DNA from: Hyphomonas sp.
GTDB taxonomy: Bacteria; Pseudomonadota; Alphaproteobacteria; Caulobacterales; Hyphomonadaceae
Direction of reading: 5' to 3'
DNA length: 38,031 nucleotides
Assembly (NCBI RefSeq): GCF_013823385.1
Contig: NZ_PNMA01000032.1
Coordinates: 1-38,031, forward strand
Shown here: positions 18,461-26,409 of the stretch, one piece after another
Position numbering within the stretch: the first letter of the stretch is position 1
Layout of the letters: every line of letters begins with the position of its first letter
Notes under the pieces: generated by a model
The model's input: the letters and a program-made list of their open reading frames with translations, nothing else
What the model was told of the DNA's origin: nothing
Database searches by the model: none
Translations under genes and position numbers: made by a program

Positions 18461-18520
18461 GTGGACAAATCCGGACACTTCCGGACAAATCCGGACAGGG
18501 CCGGGACACCCCCCGGACAG
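18461..18520. repeat. 10-bp tandem repeat, about six units
   Basis: Six consecutive 10-base units follow the pattern nCGGACAnnn: GTGGACAAAT, CCGGACACTT, CCGGACAAAT, CCGGACAGGG, CCGGGACACC, CCCCGGACAG. The last two have drifted by one or two bases. The period is close to one helical turn, so the GGACA core would lie on one face of the DNA. It lies between the DUF1489 stop and the zinc-ribbon start on the minus strand. Confidence 0.7.
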
Positions 18521-18528
18521 GCAGGGCC

Positions 18529-18945
18529 CTACCAGACACCGGCATTCTTCAGGGCCGCGTCGAGGTCTGCCGGAAGGTCCACCGCCTCGGCGCCGGACTT
18601 CAGATCACGCGGGGCCTCTTCCGGTTTCAGATAGCGCCAGCCCTGGAAGGGGCGTTTGGGCTGGGCATAGGTGCGCACCAGTTCGGGATCGAAGACGAGT
18701 TCGCACATGTCCTTGCCCTCCTCATCCTTGACCGTGCGGATGTCGATGATGCGCTGGCGCACGCGGATGGCGCGCTTGATGACCCAGTAGATGGAGCCGC
18801 CCTTCAGCATCTCTTCGGCCCGCTTGGGGAACATGCGTGTGTGATGGACCGGGGCGGGCAGCTTCTTCATGAGCCGGGCCTGCCAGGCTTCCAGATCGTC
18901 GATGTCATCAGCGCCGACGCAGAGTTTGACCATGTGAATCGTCAT
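18529..18945 (-). CDS. DUF1489 family protein
   Basis: 138 residues starting MTIHMVKLCVGADDIDDLEAW. RMFPKRAEEMLKGGSIYWVIK and QRIIDIRTVKDEEG are typical of DUF1489, a conserved alphaproteobacterial family of unknown function with no clear catalytic motif. Length is normal. The frame stays open upstream to 19101, but that part runs into an inverted repeat and is not protein-like. No strong ribosome site is visible. The protein is probably cytoplasmic. Confidence 0.87.
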   Translation of the reverse strand: MTIHMVKLCVGADDIDDLEAWQARLMKKLPAPVHHTRMFPKRAEEMLKGGSIYWVIKRAIRVRQRIIDIRTVKDEEGKDMCELVFDPELVRTYAQPKRPFQGWRYLKPEEAPRDLKSGAEAVDLPADLDAALKNAGVW

Positions 18946-19026
18946 GGCGGGTATCGTAGGGCGCGGCGGGGCAAGTGCAAAGCGGTGGATGCTGTGGGAT
19001 GTGAGGCGTGTCCTGCGGCCTGGAGC

Positions 19027-19151
19027 AGCCCCACCCCAGCCCTCCCCACATCCGTGGGGAGGGGGCAGGTTTCGCCATCCTGATAGCTTTCCTCTCCTCA
19101 CAGAGCGACAGGCCCCCTCCCCATGACTATGGGGAGGGTTGGGGTGGGGCC
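19027..19151. repeat. Paired palindromic repeat (inverted repeat with C/G-rich arms)
   Basis: The left arm 19027-19068 (CCCCACCCCAGCCCTCCCCA...) is the reverse complement of the right arm 19111-19151, with a few mismatches. Each arm itself contains a small hairpin (CCTCCCCA-n-TGGGGAGG). About 40 bp of unrelated sequence lies between. It fills the gap between the DUF1489 gene and the exported protein gene and resembles RIME-type intergenic elements. Confidence 0.75.
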
Positions 19152-19172
19152 GGTCTCAGGTGAGATGCGGGA

Positions 19173-19880
19173 TCAGAGACCCGCGCGGGTGTTGGCCAGA
19201 TAGGTCTGCTCGGCTTCGGGGCTGGCGAAGAAGAACTGCACGTCGGTGACGTTGGCTTCGTAGCGGCGGGTGATGCGCTTGAAGGCGGCGCGGGCTTCCA
19301 GGTCGATGCTGAAGCCGGACACATAGGAGAAGCCCCAGCGCGGCTCGGTGCTGAGGATGTAGGACTGGTTGTAGCGGGTGAGCTTGCCGCCGGAGGGGCC
19401 GCTGACGGCCTTGGGCAGCGTATAGTCGATCTGCAGGAAGCGCTCGCCGACCGGATCGAGCAGCGCAATGGCCTGCAGGCGTTCGGCGGCCCAGCGATCG
19501 AACTCGTTGTCATTATAGTTGGGATGGTGGCGGAAGCCGACGCGCCAGGCATGGCCGGTGGTTTCCACCTGCACGGTCTGGCCAAGGCAGGCGCGCAGAT
19601 CGTCCGGGAAGAGACGGCCATCGGGGGCCGGCTCGCTTGCCCAGTTGGCGGCCACCGCATCGAGTTCACTGTCTTGCCCCTGGCGGGAAACAAGCTGCCA
19701 GCGCTCGGTTCTGGGCAGGCGCGGATCGAAGGTATAGACATGCCGGGCGGCCTGCGAGCGCAGCTCCACCGTGAAGGCGGCGCGGAAGGTTTCCGGCGCT
19801 TCGGTGGCTGCCAGCGCGGCATGCATGGGCCCCGTGCCCGTTGTCATCGTCAGAGACGCAAGAATTACCTGCAGAAGCAT
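19173..19880 (-). CDS. Exported protein of unknown function
   Basis: 235 residues starting MLLQVILASLTMTTGTGPMHAALA, a Sec-type signal. The mature part is soluble, rich in aromatic residues and Arg (WRVGFRHHPNYNDNEFDRW, EPRWGFSYVSGFSIDLEAR), and ends VTDVQFFFASPEAEQTYL. I do not recognise the family. It is probably periplasmic. The chosen ATG follows a weak GGGTGG; an earlier in-frame start would add nine non-signal residues. It stands alone between two intergenic stretches. Confidence 0.72.
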   Translation of the reverse strand: MLLQVILASLTMTTGTGPMHAALAATEAPETFRAAFTVELRSQAARHVYTFDPRLPRTERWQLVSRQGQDSELDAVAANWASEPAPDGRLFPDDLRACLGQTVQVETTGHAWRVGFRHHPNYNDNEFDRWAAERLQAIALLDPVGERFLQIDYTLPKAVSGPSGGKLTRYNQSYILSTEPRWGFSYVSGFSIDLEARAAFKRITRRYEANVTDVQFFFASPEAEQTYLANTRAGL

Positions 19881-20045
19881 ACGTCCACCCGTCGCGTTCG
19901 GCGCCAACTCATCCGGAGTGATTGCGGCAACATCACGGCAGGGAGCGCCTGCCGCGCGTTTGCGTCAATTGTCAGCATCCGGAAGCGCCAACCTTGCCCG
20001 CCGAACATTTACGGGAGTTGAACAGAAGGCAACGAAGGCTCAGTT

Positions 20046-21305
20046 TTAATGTTTGTAGGCGAGCGGGCGATCGGTGTGATCGAGGCTCAGATAGCGGTCG
20101 CGCAGCTTGGTCTGGCGCGATTCCATCGGCTCGCTCACCCCGTCGATGAACACGGCCACCGGCGCGGAGGTGATCTCCAGCGGGTCTCCGTCCCAGGCCA
20201 CCACATCGGCGCGCGCGCCGGGGGCGAGCACGCCGAGGCCGCTCATGCCGAAGATCTCGGCCGGAACAGTGGTCAGCGCTTTCATCGCCGTATCGAAGGG
20301 CAGGCCATTGGCCACGGCATTGCCGGCAATCTGCGCGGCAAGACGCGCCTGATGGCTGGCGTCATCGAGGTTCACGATGGCGACCGGAACGCCGGCCCTG
20401 GCAAGCCGGGCGGCATTCTCGCTGGTGGCGGCCAGCTGGGAAAAGCTCGCCGGCAGGTTCGAGAAAGCGTCCATGATCACCGGGATCTTCATCGCGGCCA
20501 GCCGGTCTGCCACGCGCCAGCCTTCATCGGCGCCGACAATGGCGATCTTCAGCATCGGGTTTTCCTGCTTGAAGTCCATGATGGCTTCCAGGTCGCTCGT
20601 CCGGCGGGCCTCGATCAGGATCAGCTGCTCGCCCTTTACCGCGGGCATGAAAGCCTGCGCGTCCATCCGGGTCAGCACGTTGCCGTCATTATGGGTCATG
20701 TAACGGGCGGTGAAGAAGCGCACGTCATCAAACGCGCCGCGCAGCGCTGCCCAGGCCGCAGGCCGGGAGCCGCCCGAGAGCGAGGCGCCGCGCTCGCCCA
20801 GCACGATGAAGGCGAAGGCGCGGTCCTTGAAGACCGAGCCGGGCTGCCCGCTGGTGTCCGCCAGGAAGCCCTGACCGGCAAAGAGCTTGGCGCGCGCATC
20901 GGGCGCCACGGCAATCCGCGTGAAGCCTTCAAGGCGGGTGACCGCAATCGGCGTGGCGTCGGGGTTGAAGCCATCGGCGGCGCTGAGCGCGGCAGAGAAG
21001 GGCGAGCCGCCCGCGCCGGTGTCATTGGCAGACTTCTCGCCAGGCACTTCGGTGATGCCGGTGCGCGAGAAGGCGGAGATGAGGCCGGGCGTGACCCATT
21101 CGGCCTTCACCTGCGGCATCCCGGCAGGCGCTGCGCCGGTGCCGACCGAGACGATCTTGCCGTTGTCGATCACGACAACGCCATTGGTGAGCGTGCCCTG
21201 GGCCGTGCCGGTCCAGACCTTTTCGCCGAGGATGGCGACGGGCTCAGCGGCAGCGACAGGGGCAAGGCAGAGGGCGACAAGGCCAAGGATCAGGGAACGG
21301 ATCAT
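20046..21305 (-). CDS. Amidohydrolase-family protein lacking histidine metal ligands
   Basis: 419 residues with signal peptide MIRSLILGLVALCLAPVAAA, so exported. The overall amidohydrolase layout is kept: a beta-sandwich start (VWTGTAQGTLTNGVVVIDNGKIVSVG), TPGLIS, and the ending LGVLAPGARADVVAWDGDPLE. The metal-site histidines are gone. TPGLIDxHxH is TPGLISAFSRTG here, and the beta5 and beta6 His positions read LILIEARR and IAIVGADEG. It is therefore probably a catalytically dead or regulatory paralogue of the gene upstream. Its ATG overlaps that gene's stop (ATGA, 4 bases), with AAGGAGA as ribosome site. Confidence 0.88.
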   Translation of the reverse strand: MIRSLILGLVALCLAPVAAAEPVAILGEKVWTGTAQGTLTNGVVVIDNGKIVSVGTGAAPAGMPQVKAEWVTPGLISAFSRTGITEVPGEKSANDTGAGGSPFSAALSAADGFNPDATPIAVTRLEGFTRIAVAPDARAKLFAGQGFLADTSGQPGSVFKDRAFAFIVLGERGASLSGGSRPAAWAALRGAFDDVRFFTARYMTHNDGNVLTRMDAQAFMPAVKGEQLILIEARRTSDLEAIMDFKQENPMLKIAIVGADEGWRVADRLAAMKIPVIMDAFSNLPASFSQLAATSENAARLARAGVPVAIVNLDDASHQARLAAQIAGNAVANGLPFDTAMKALTTVPAEIFGMSGLGVLAPGARADVVAWDGDPLEITSAPVAVFIDGVSEPMESRQTKLRDRYLSLDHTDRPLAYKH

Positions 21306-22708
21306 TTGCGGTCTCCTTCGCCGGGCTGGCCAAGTTCAAAATCCATCACCGGCTGGATGGCCGGGTCGTTGCGGTCATACATCAGGGCGCCGTCGATATA
21401 GACCTGCTCGGCCTGGGCGTAGACGCTGAAGGGGTTGGCCGACCAGACCACGACGTCGGCCATCTTGCCGGGTTCAAGGCTGCCGGTCCTGGCGTCGATG
21501 CCGAGGGATTTGGCCGGGTTCAGGGAGAGCCATTGCCAGGCTTCCTCAATCGGAATGTCTATCCCGGCGCGCTTGCCATCCGACCAGGCCTTGGCCGCTT
21601 CCTGGTTCAGGCGCTGGATGCCGATGTCGCTGTCGGAATGGACGATGGCGCAGGCGCCGGCATTGTGGACCATCGGGATATTCTCGCGGATGCCGTCATA
21701 GGCTTCCATCTTGAAGCCCCACCAGTCTGCCCACATCGAGGAACAGGTCCCGTAGTCCGCCAGCTTGTCGGCGATCTTGTAGGCTTCCACCGCATGGTGG
21801 AAGGAGGCGACCTTGTAACCGAACTCCTTGGAGAGATCGAGGATGATGGCCATCTCGTCGGCGCGGTAGCAGTGCATGTGGACGAGGATGTCGCCATTGA
21901 GGGCGCCGGCCAGGGTTTCCAGTTCGAGATTGCGGGCGGGCTGCTCGCCTTCCCCGTCCAGGAACTTGTCCCATTTCTTCTTGTAGTCGGCCGCCTCGAT
22001 CCAGGCGGCGCGGTAGCCGGCAACATTGCCCATGCGCGAATAGGGCGCGCCGCCGGGGAAAGACCCGCGGCCATAGCCATAGACGCGTTTGGGGTTTTCG
22101 CCGCAGGCCATTTTCAGCGTGTGGGGCGCGCCGGGGAATTTCATCTCCTGAACGCTCCGTGCCGGGACGTTTTTCAGCACGACGCCGCGCCCGCCGAAGA
22201 GGTTGGCACTGCCCGGCAGGATCTGCAGCGAGGTGATGCCGCCTGCCAGCGCGCGGGTGAAGCCGGGGTCCTGGGGCCAGACGGAATGCTCGACCCAGAC
22301 TTCGGCTGTGACCGGGCCGGAAACCTCATTGCCATCGCCATGCGCGTCCACCCCCGGCGAGGGATAGGCGCCCAGATGGCTGTGATTGTCGATGATGCCG
22401 GGGGTGACCCATTTGCCGGCGGCATTGATGGTGACGGCGCCTTCCGTAGCGGCAAGGTCTGTGCCGACGGCCGTGATCTTGCCGCCCTCGATCAGAACGC
22501 TGCCGCCGTCGATCCGGCCGCCCTTGCCATCCAGCACGGTGGCGTTGGTGATCAGCGTCGGGGCCGAGGGGTAGGCGGCGTAGGTGGACGGGAAGGGATC
22601 GAAGACGCGCGGAACGTCATCCTTCTTCTTGCCGTCGCCCGAGCCTCCGCAGGCGCCAAGGGCCAGGCACACGCCCAGCCCCGCGCTCAAAAGCAGCTTC
22701 TTCATCAT
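21302..22708 (-). CDS. Amidohydrolase lipoprotein (intact metal site)
   Basis: 468 residues with signal MMKKLLLSAGLGVCLALGACGG; the lipobox LGAC predicts a lipoprotein. The amidohydrolase metal ligands are present: HSH in VTPGIIDNHSHLG, His in ILVHMHCYRADEM, His in VASFHHAVEAY, and Asp in AIVHSDSDIG. It resembles imidazolonepropionase/prolidase-like exported amidohydrolases and would cleave a C-N bond in the periplasm; the substrate is unknown. It is translationally coupled to the degenerate paralogue downstream, suggesting the two proteins are needed in equal amounts. Confidence 0.92.
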   Translation of the reverse strand: MMKKLLLSAGLGVCLALGACGGSGDGKKKDDVPRVFDPFPSTYAAYPSAPTLITNATVLDGKGGRIDGGSVLIEGGKITAVGTDLAATEGAVTINAAGKWVTPGIIDNHSHLGAYPSPGVDAHGDGNEVSGPVTAEVWVEHSVWPQDPGFTRALAGGITSLQILPGSANLFGGRGVVLKNVPARSVQEMKFPGAPHTLKMACGENPKRVYGYGRGSFPGGAPYSRMGNVAGYRAAWIEAADYKKKWDKFLDGEGEQPARNLELETLAGALNGDILVHMHCYRADEMAIILDLSKEFGYKVASFHHAVEAYKIADKLADYGTCSSMWADWWGFKMEAYDGIRENIPMVHNAGACAIVHSDSDIGIQRLNQEAAKAWSDGKRAGIDIPIEEAWQWLSLNPAKSLGIDARTGSLEPGKMADVVVWSANPFSVYAQAEQVYIDGALMYDRNDPAIQPVMDFELGQPGEGDRK

Positions 22709-22801
22709 TGCCCCGCAAGTCAGCTAATCCTTGGCCGGTATCAGGGCAAAGTTTGCTGCAGCTTGCAAGGGGCAGAGGGCAGGTTTGACCTGCGCCGGGG
22801 G

Positions 22802-23143
22802 CTATTCGGCGAAGATACGCTTTTCGCGGCCGAACACGCTGCGCATCAGCCAGTTCGGCGCCATACGCTCCACCCGGGGATGCCGCGCCAGGACGCTCTC
22901 CATCCAGCGGCGGCCCCAGACCGCATTGCGGCCCAGCAGCACGGCGCCGACGATCGCCATCGGCAGACCGATCGGGAGGAAGGGGGTGGCGATGCCCACC
23001 GGGATGGCCAGCACGATCATGCCGAGCCCTGTCACCGCCAGCGTCTGGCGGGCGACGACATTCACGCCATTACGCAGGACGTGAATAGGTTTGGGCGGCG
23101 CGTAGACCGGTTCGTTCATCAGGGTGGTGTTTTCGTGCGACAT
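22802..23143 (-). CDS. Small inner-membrane protein of unknown function
   Basis: 113 residues with a central hydrophobic hairpin (TLAVTGLGMIVLAIPVGIAT and PIGLPMAIVGAVLLG), soluble ends and a basic C-terminus (RRWMESVLARHPRVERM). It looks like a two-helix membrane protein; I cannot assign a function. The frame is open to 23344, but sequence before MSHENTTLMNEPVY is not protein-like and overlaps the divergent acyltransferase. The ATG at 23143 has only a weak ribosome site; MNEPVY is an alternative start. Confidence 0.7.
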   Translation of the reverse strand: MSHENTTLMNEPVYAPPKPIHVLRNGVNVVARQTLAVTGLGMIVLAIPVGIATPFLPIGLPMAIVGAVLLGRNAVWGRRWMESVLARHPRVERMAPNWLMRSVFGREKRIFAE

Positions 23144-23281
23144 GGCGATCAATATGGGTTTGGAGTTGATACTTACCAGAGTAACGCGCGAGATGTGTCG
23201 AAACTCTGGCAAGGGCGTGACCCCATTGCTACACTTTGAAGAAAATCCACAGAACCGAACCGGAAGTTGGCCCCGCCAGAC

Positions 23282-24646
23282 ATGAAGCTTCACTCCATCC
23301 AGCTTCTTCGCGGCATCGCGGCTCTGCTTGTGGTGTTCTATCATGCCTGTAGTTTACAGCTTCTGACGATCAGCTCTGAAAATGCAGGCAATGCGGTGCT
23401 TGGCGGCGTTTTTGCCAGCGGTTTTGCGGGCGTGGACCTGTTTTTCGTGATTTCCGGCTTCATCATGGTGTGGGTCACGCGGCGGACGGAGCCTGGCTTG
23501 CCGGGCGTGGGGGAGTTCCTGTTCGCCCGCATCACGCGGATCTATCCGCTCTGGTGGGCGGCCGCGGCGCTGGCGGCAGCTTACTATCTTTTTCTTCATG
23601 TTCCGGATGCGAACGATCCGGCCTGGCGGGCTGCCCTGCAGGACGACGAGGCGGCGGGCTTCCTGGTGAAGTCCTTCCTGCTGATTCCCCAGCCGGACCT
23701 TCCGGTGCTCAGCCTTGGCTGGACGCTGATGCACGAGATGTACTTCTACGCAGTATTTGCCGGCCTGCTGCTGGTGCCGCGCGCGGTCCTCCCGCTCGCG
23801 CTGCTGGGCTGGGGCGGGCTGGTGGTGGCGGCCTCCCTCCTCGGCCTCTCAGAGCCGATCGCCTTCAATTTCCTCACCCTCGCCATTCACCCGCTGACGA
23901 TGGAGTTCATCTTCGGCGCGATGGTGGGGCTGACGCTCAGCTCGGGGCTGGTTGCCCGCTCCGGTATCCTAACGCTTGTCGCCGCCCTTTGGTTCACCGC
24001 CAGCCTCTGCCTGCAGGGTGAGGTGACACCCTATACCTATCAATGGGGCCGGGTGCTGGCCTTCGGCGTGCCCGGCGCGCTGCTGATCTATGGCTTTGCC
24101 GCGCTGGAACAGCATGGGCGGCTGGTCTGGCTGGTGCCGGTGGCGGGTGCCGTGATCACCTGCGCGGCGGTCTTCCAGATGCAGGGCGTCTCTCCGGCAA
24201 GCGAGCTCGCCCTGCGTCAGGGCGCGACCCTCGTGGCAGTCGCGGCGGGCATTGGCGCGGCGGGCATCGTGCTCGGCCTTGGCTGGCTGGGCGGGCAGTA
24301 TGCGCCAGGCGTCCTCTACACGCTTGGCCGCCCGCTGGAGCTGCTCTACGCCGCCGGCAAGCATATCGGCGACTGGTCCTATTCCATCTATCTGGGGCAC
24401 ATCTTCGCCCTTGGCGGCCTCGTCTTCCTGCAGCGCTGGCTGGCAACGGCAGGAGACTGGGCGGCGCCCTTCGCGCTGGGCGCGCCGGGCGTGCTGGATG
24501 ATCTCATCTATATCGCATGCGCCTTCACCGGCGCGCTGCTGGCCGGCTGGTTTGGCTACATGCTGGTGGAGCGGCCTGCGCTTTCCCTCTTCCGGATGGT
24601 GAGACGGCGGCTGTTTCCCTACAGCCGCCGTGCCCGTGAAGACTAA
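23282..24646 (+). CDS. Acyltransferase 3 family membrane protein
   Basis: 454 residues, mostly membrane helices. The N-terminus is typical of the OafA/NodX acyltransferase-3 family: SIQLLRGIAALLVVFYHAC (with the helix 1 Arg and His), GVDLFFVISGFIMVW and RITRIYPLWW. These inner-membrane enzymes O-acetylate polysaccharides, peptidoglycan or glycolipids. No glycosyltransferase neighbours point to the substrate. The ATG at 23282 is chosen; a TTG five codons upstream is less likely. It ends 22 bases from the convergent gcvPB. Confidence 0.92.
   Translation: MKLHSIQLLRGIAALLVVFYHACSLQLLTISSENAGNAVLGGVFASGFAGVDLFFVISGFIMVWVTRRTEPGLPGVGEFLFARITRIYPLWWAAAALAAAYYLFLHVPDANDPAWRAALQDDEAAGFLVKSFLLIPQPDLPVLSLGWTLMHEMYFYAVFAGLLLVPRAVLPLALLGWGGLVVAASLLGLSEPIAFNFLTLAIHPLTMEFIFGAMVGLTLSSGLVARSGILTLVAALWFTASLCLQGEVTPYTYQWGRVLAFGVPGALLIYGFAALEQHGRLVWLVPVAGAVITCAAVFQMQGVSPASELALRQGATLVAVAAGIGAAGIVLGLGWLGGQYAPGVLYTLGRPLELLYAAGKHIGDWSYSIYLGHIFALGGLVFLQRWLATAGDWAAPFALGAPGVLDDLIYIACAFTGALLAGWFGYMLVERPALSLFRMVRRRLFPYSRRARED
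24604..24631. terminator. Perfect hairpin at the convergent acyltransferase/gcvPB junction
   Basis: ACGGCGGCTGT (24604-24614) pairs perfectly with ACAGCCGCCGT (24621-24631) around a TTCCCT loop. It lies inside the last codons of the acyltransferase gene and just past the gcvPB stop. There is no T-tract on either side, so it may slow or protect transcript ends rather than act as a classical terminator. Confidence 0.4.
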
Positions 24647-24668
24647 TCTGTCCTGAGAGAGGCGCGGC

Positions 24669-26240
24669 TTATTCGGCCGCCACCTTGCTGGCGTCCGGCG
24701 CGGCCCATTTCAGCACCGGCTTGCGCGCCGCCCGCGTCTCGTCTAGGCGTTTGGCCGGGGCAAGGTATGGCGCGCCTTTCAGCGTGTCGTCGCCTTGGGC
24801 GGCGCGGCGGGCGATAGATTCAAGCGCGTCGCAGAAGCGGTCAAGTTCGGCCTTGGACTCTGTCTCCGTCGGCTCGATCAGCATCGCGCCATGAACGACG
24901 AGGGGGAAATACATCGTCATCGGATGGTAGCCCTCATCAATGAGGGCCTTGGCGATGTCGATGGTCTCGATGCCGTCTGCGGTGAAGGCGTCAGAGAACA
25001 GCGCCTCGTGCATGCAATAGCCGTCGAAGGCCGGGCTCATCACATGCTTCAGGCGCGCCTGGATATAGTTGGCGTTCAGCACGGCATCCTCGGCGGCCTG
25101 TTTCAGGCCATCTGCGCCATGGCTCAACATATAGGCGAGGGCCCGCACGAACATGCCCATCTGGCCATGGAAGGCGACCATGCGGCCAAAGCTTTCGCTC
25201 GCTTCCCCGTCCACCTGTTCGACAAGGCGGAAGATGCCATCCTCATCCTTCACCACGAAAGGCACCGGCGCAAACGGCGCCAGCGCTTCGGAGAGAACGG
25301 TCGGGCCAGAGCCCGGCCCGCCGCCGCCATGGGGGGTGGAGAAGGTCTTGTGCAGGTTGATGTGCATCGCATCGACGCCGAGATCGCCAGGGCGCACGCG
25401 GCCGACGATGGCGTTGAAGTTTGCCCCGTCACAATAGAAATACCCGCCGGCCTTGTGGATCAGATCGGCGATCTCGCGGATGTCTGTTTCAAACAGGCCG
25501 CATGTGTTCGGGTTGGTCAGCATGATGCCGGCCACGTCCTCAGACTTTTCCAGCTTCGCCTTCAGGTCTGCCATATCCACGCGGCCACGCTTGTTGGCCT
25601 TGATCTCGTCCACGATGAAACCGCACTGGGCAGCTGTCGCCGGGTTTGTTCCGTGGGCGGACTCAGGCACCAGCATCCGCTTGCGCGTCTCGCCATCGCC
25701 GCGCGCGATCAGCGCCTGACGGATGGCCAGCAGTCCGCAGAGCTCACCATGCGCGCCGGCTTTCGGGCTCATCGCCACGGCCGGCATGTTGGTCAGCGTC
25801 TTCAGCCAGGTGGCCAACTCGTCGATCAGCTCCAGCGCGCCTTGCACGGTCGCCTGCGGCTGCAGCGGGTGAATGTCGCCAAAGCCGGGCAGGCGCGCCA
25901 TCTTTTCGTTGAGCCGCGGATTGTGCTTCATCGTGCACGAGCCGAGGGGAAAAAGCCCAAGGTCGATAGCGTAATTCTTCTGGGAGAGGCGCATGTAATG
26001 GCGCACGGCTTGGGGTTCGGAAAGGCCGGGCAGGCCGGTATCCACCTTGCGGGCCACCCCGCCGAGACGGCTTTTGAGGCCCTTGGGTTTGGGCAGGTCA
26101 ACGCCGGTGGTTTCCGGCGTGCCGATCTCGAAGAGAAGATCTTCATGCTGAAGAAGCCCGCGCGAGCCCGATACGGTTTCGATGGCGGCGGCGGAGACGG
26201 AAGTTGGCGCCGTGGGGCGGCCGGTTGAGTTCATGGTCAT
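24669..26240 (-). CDS. gcvPB: Glycine dehydrogenase (decarboxylating) subunit 2
   Basis: 523 residues, the C-terminal half of a split P-protein. It decarboxylates glycine with PLP and passes the aminomethyl group to lipoyl-GcvH. The PLP Lys is K298 in NLHKTFSTPHGGGGPGSGP. Other marks are LGSCTMKHNPRLNE and VPESAHGTNPATA. Subunit 1 is encoded upstream on the same strand, separated by 169 bases that hold a palindromic element. GGAGACACCCA precedes the ATG. It is the last gene of the gcv operon. Confidence 0.97.
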   Translation of the reverse strand: MTMNSTGRPTAPTSVSAAAIETVSGSRGLLQHEDLLFEIGTPETTGVDLPKPKGLKSRLGGVARKVDTGLPGLSEPQAVRHYMRLSQKNYAIDLGLFPLGSCTMKHNPRLNEKMARLPGFGDIHPLQPQATVQGALELIDELATWLKTLTNMPAVAMSPKAGAHGELCGLLAIRQALIARGDGETRKRMLVPESAHGTNPATAAQCGFIVDEIKANKRGRVDMADLKAKLEKSEDVAGIMLTNPNTCGLFETDIREIADLIHKAGGYFYCDGANFNAIVGRVRPGDLGVDAMHINLHKTFSTPHGGGGPGSGPTVLSEALAPFAPVPFVVKDEDGIFRLVEQVDGEASESFGRMVAFHGQMGMFVRALAYMLSHGADGLKQAAEDAVLNANYIQARLKHVMSPAFDGYCMHEALFSDAFTADGIETIDIAKALIDEGYHPMTMYFPLVVHGAMLIEPTETESKAELDRFCDALESIARRAAQGDDTLKGAPYLAPAKRLDETRAARKPVLKWAAPDASKVAAE

Positions 26241-26265
26241 TGGGTGTCTCCAGCGATGAGGGAAA

Positions 26266-26388
26266 CTCCTCCCCCGTTTACGGGGGAGGTGGGCCGCAAA
26301 GCGGCTCGGAGGGGGAAGCGGCAGGCGGAAGCGCGTGGGGCTTCCCCCCTCCGCCCTTCGGGCACCTCCCCCGTAAACGGGGGAGGAG
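26266..26388. repeat. Palindromic element between gcvPA and gcvPB
   Basis: The arms at 26266-26302 and about 26342-26388 are inverted copies. Each begins or ends with its own perfect hairpin (CCTCCCCCGTTTACGGGGGAGG and its partner). The element makes up most of the 169-base gap between the stop of gcvPA and the start of gcvPB. In RNA it could form either two local hairpins or one long stem. Confidence 0.8.
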
Positions 26389-26409
26389 ACGCAGCGCGTG
26401 AGCCGAACA

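Noticed and set aside
18461..18520. Possible CRISPR array in the short tandem repeat
   Set aside because: Units are 10 bases without spacers, and no cas genes are present.
21533..23239. 568-codon plus-strand frame opposite the intact amidohydrolase
   Set aside because: It is a shadow of the 468-residue lipoprotein gene, which has a signal peptide and catalytic motifs.
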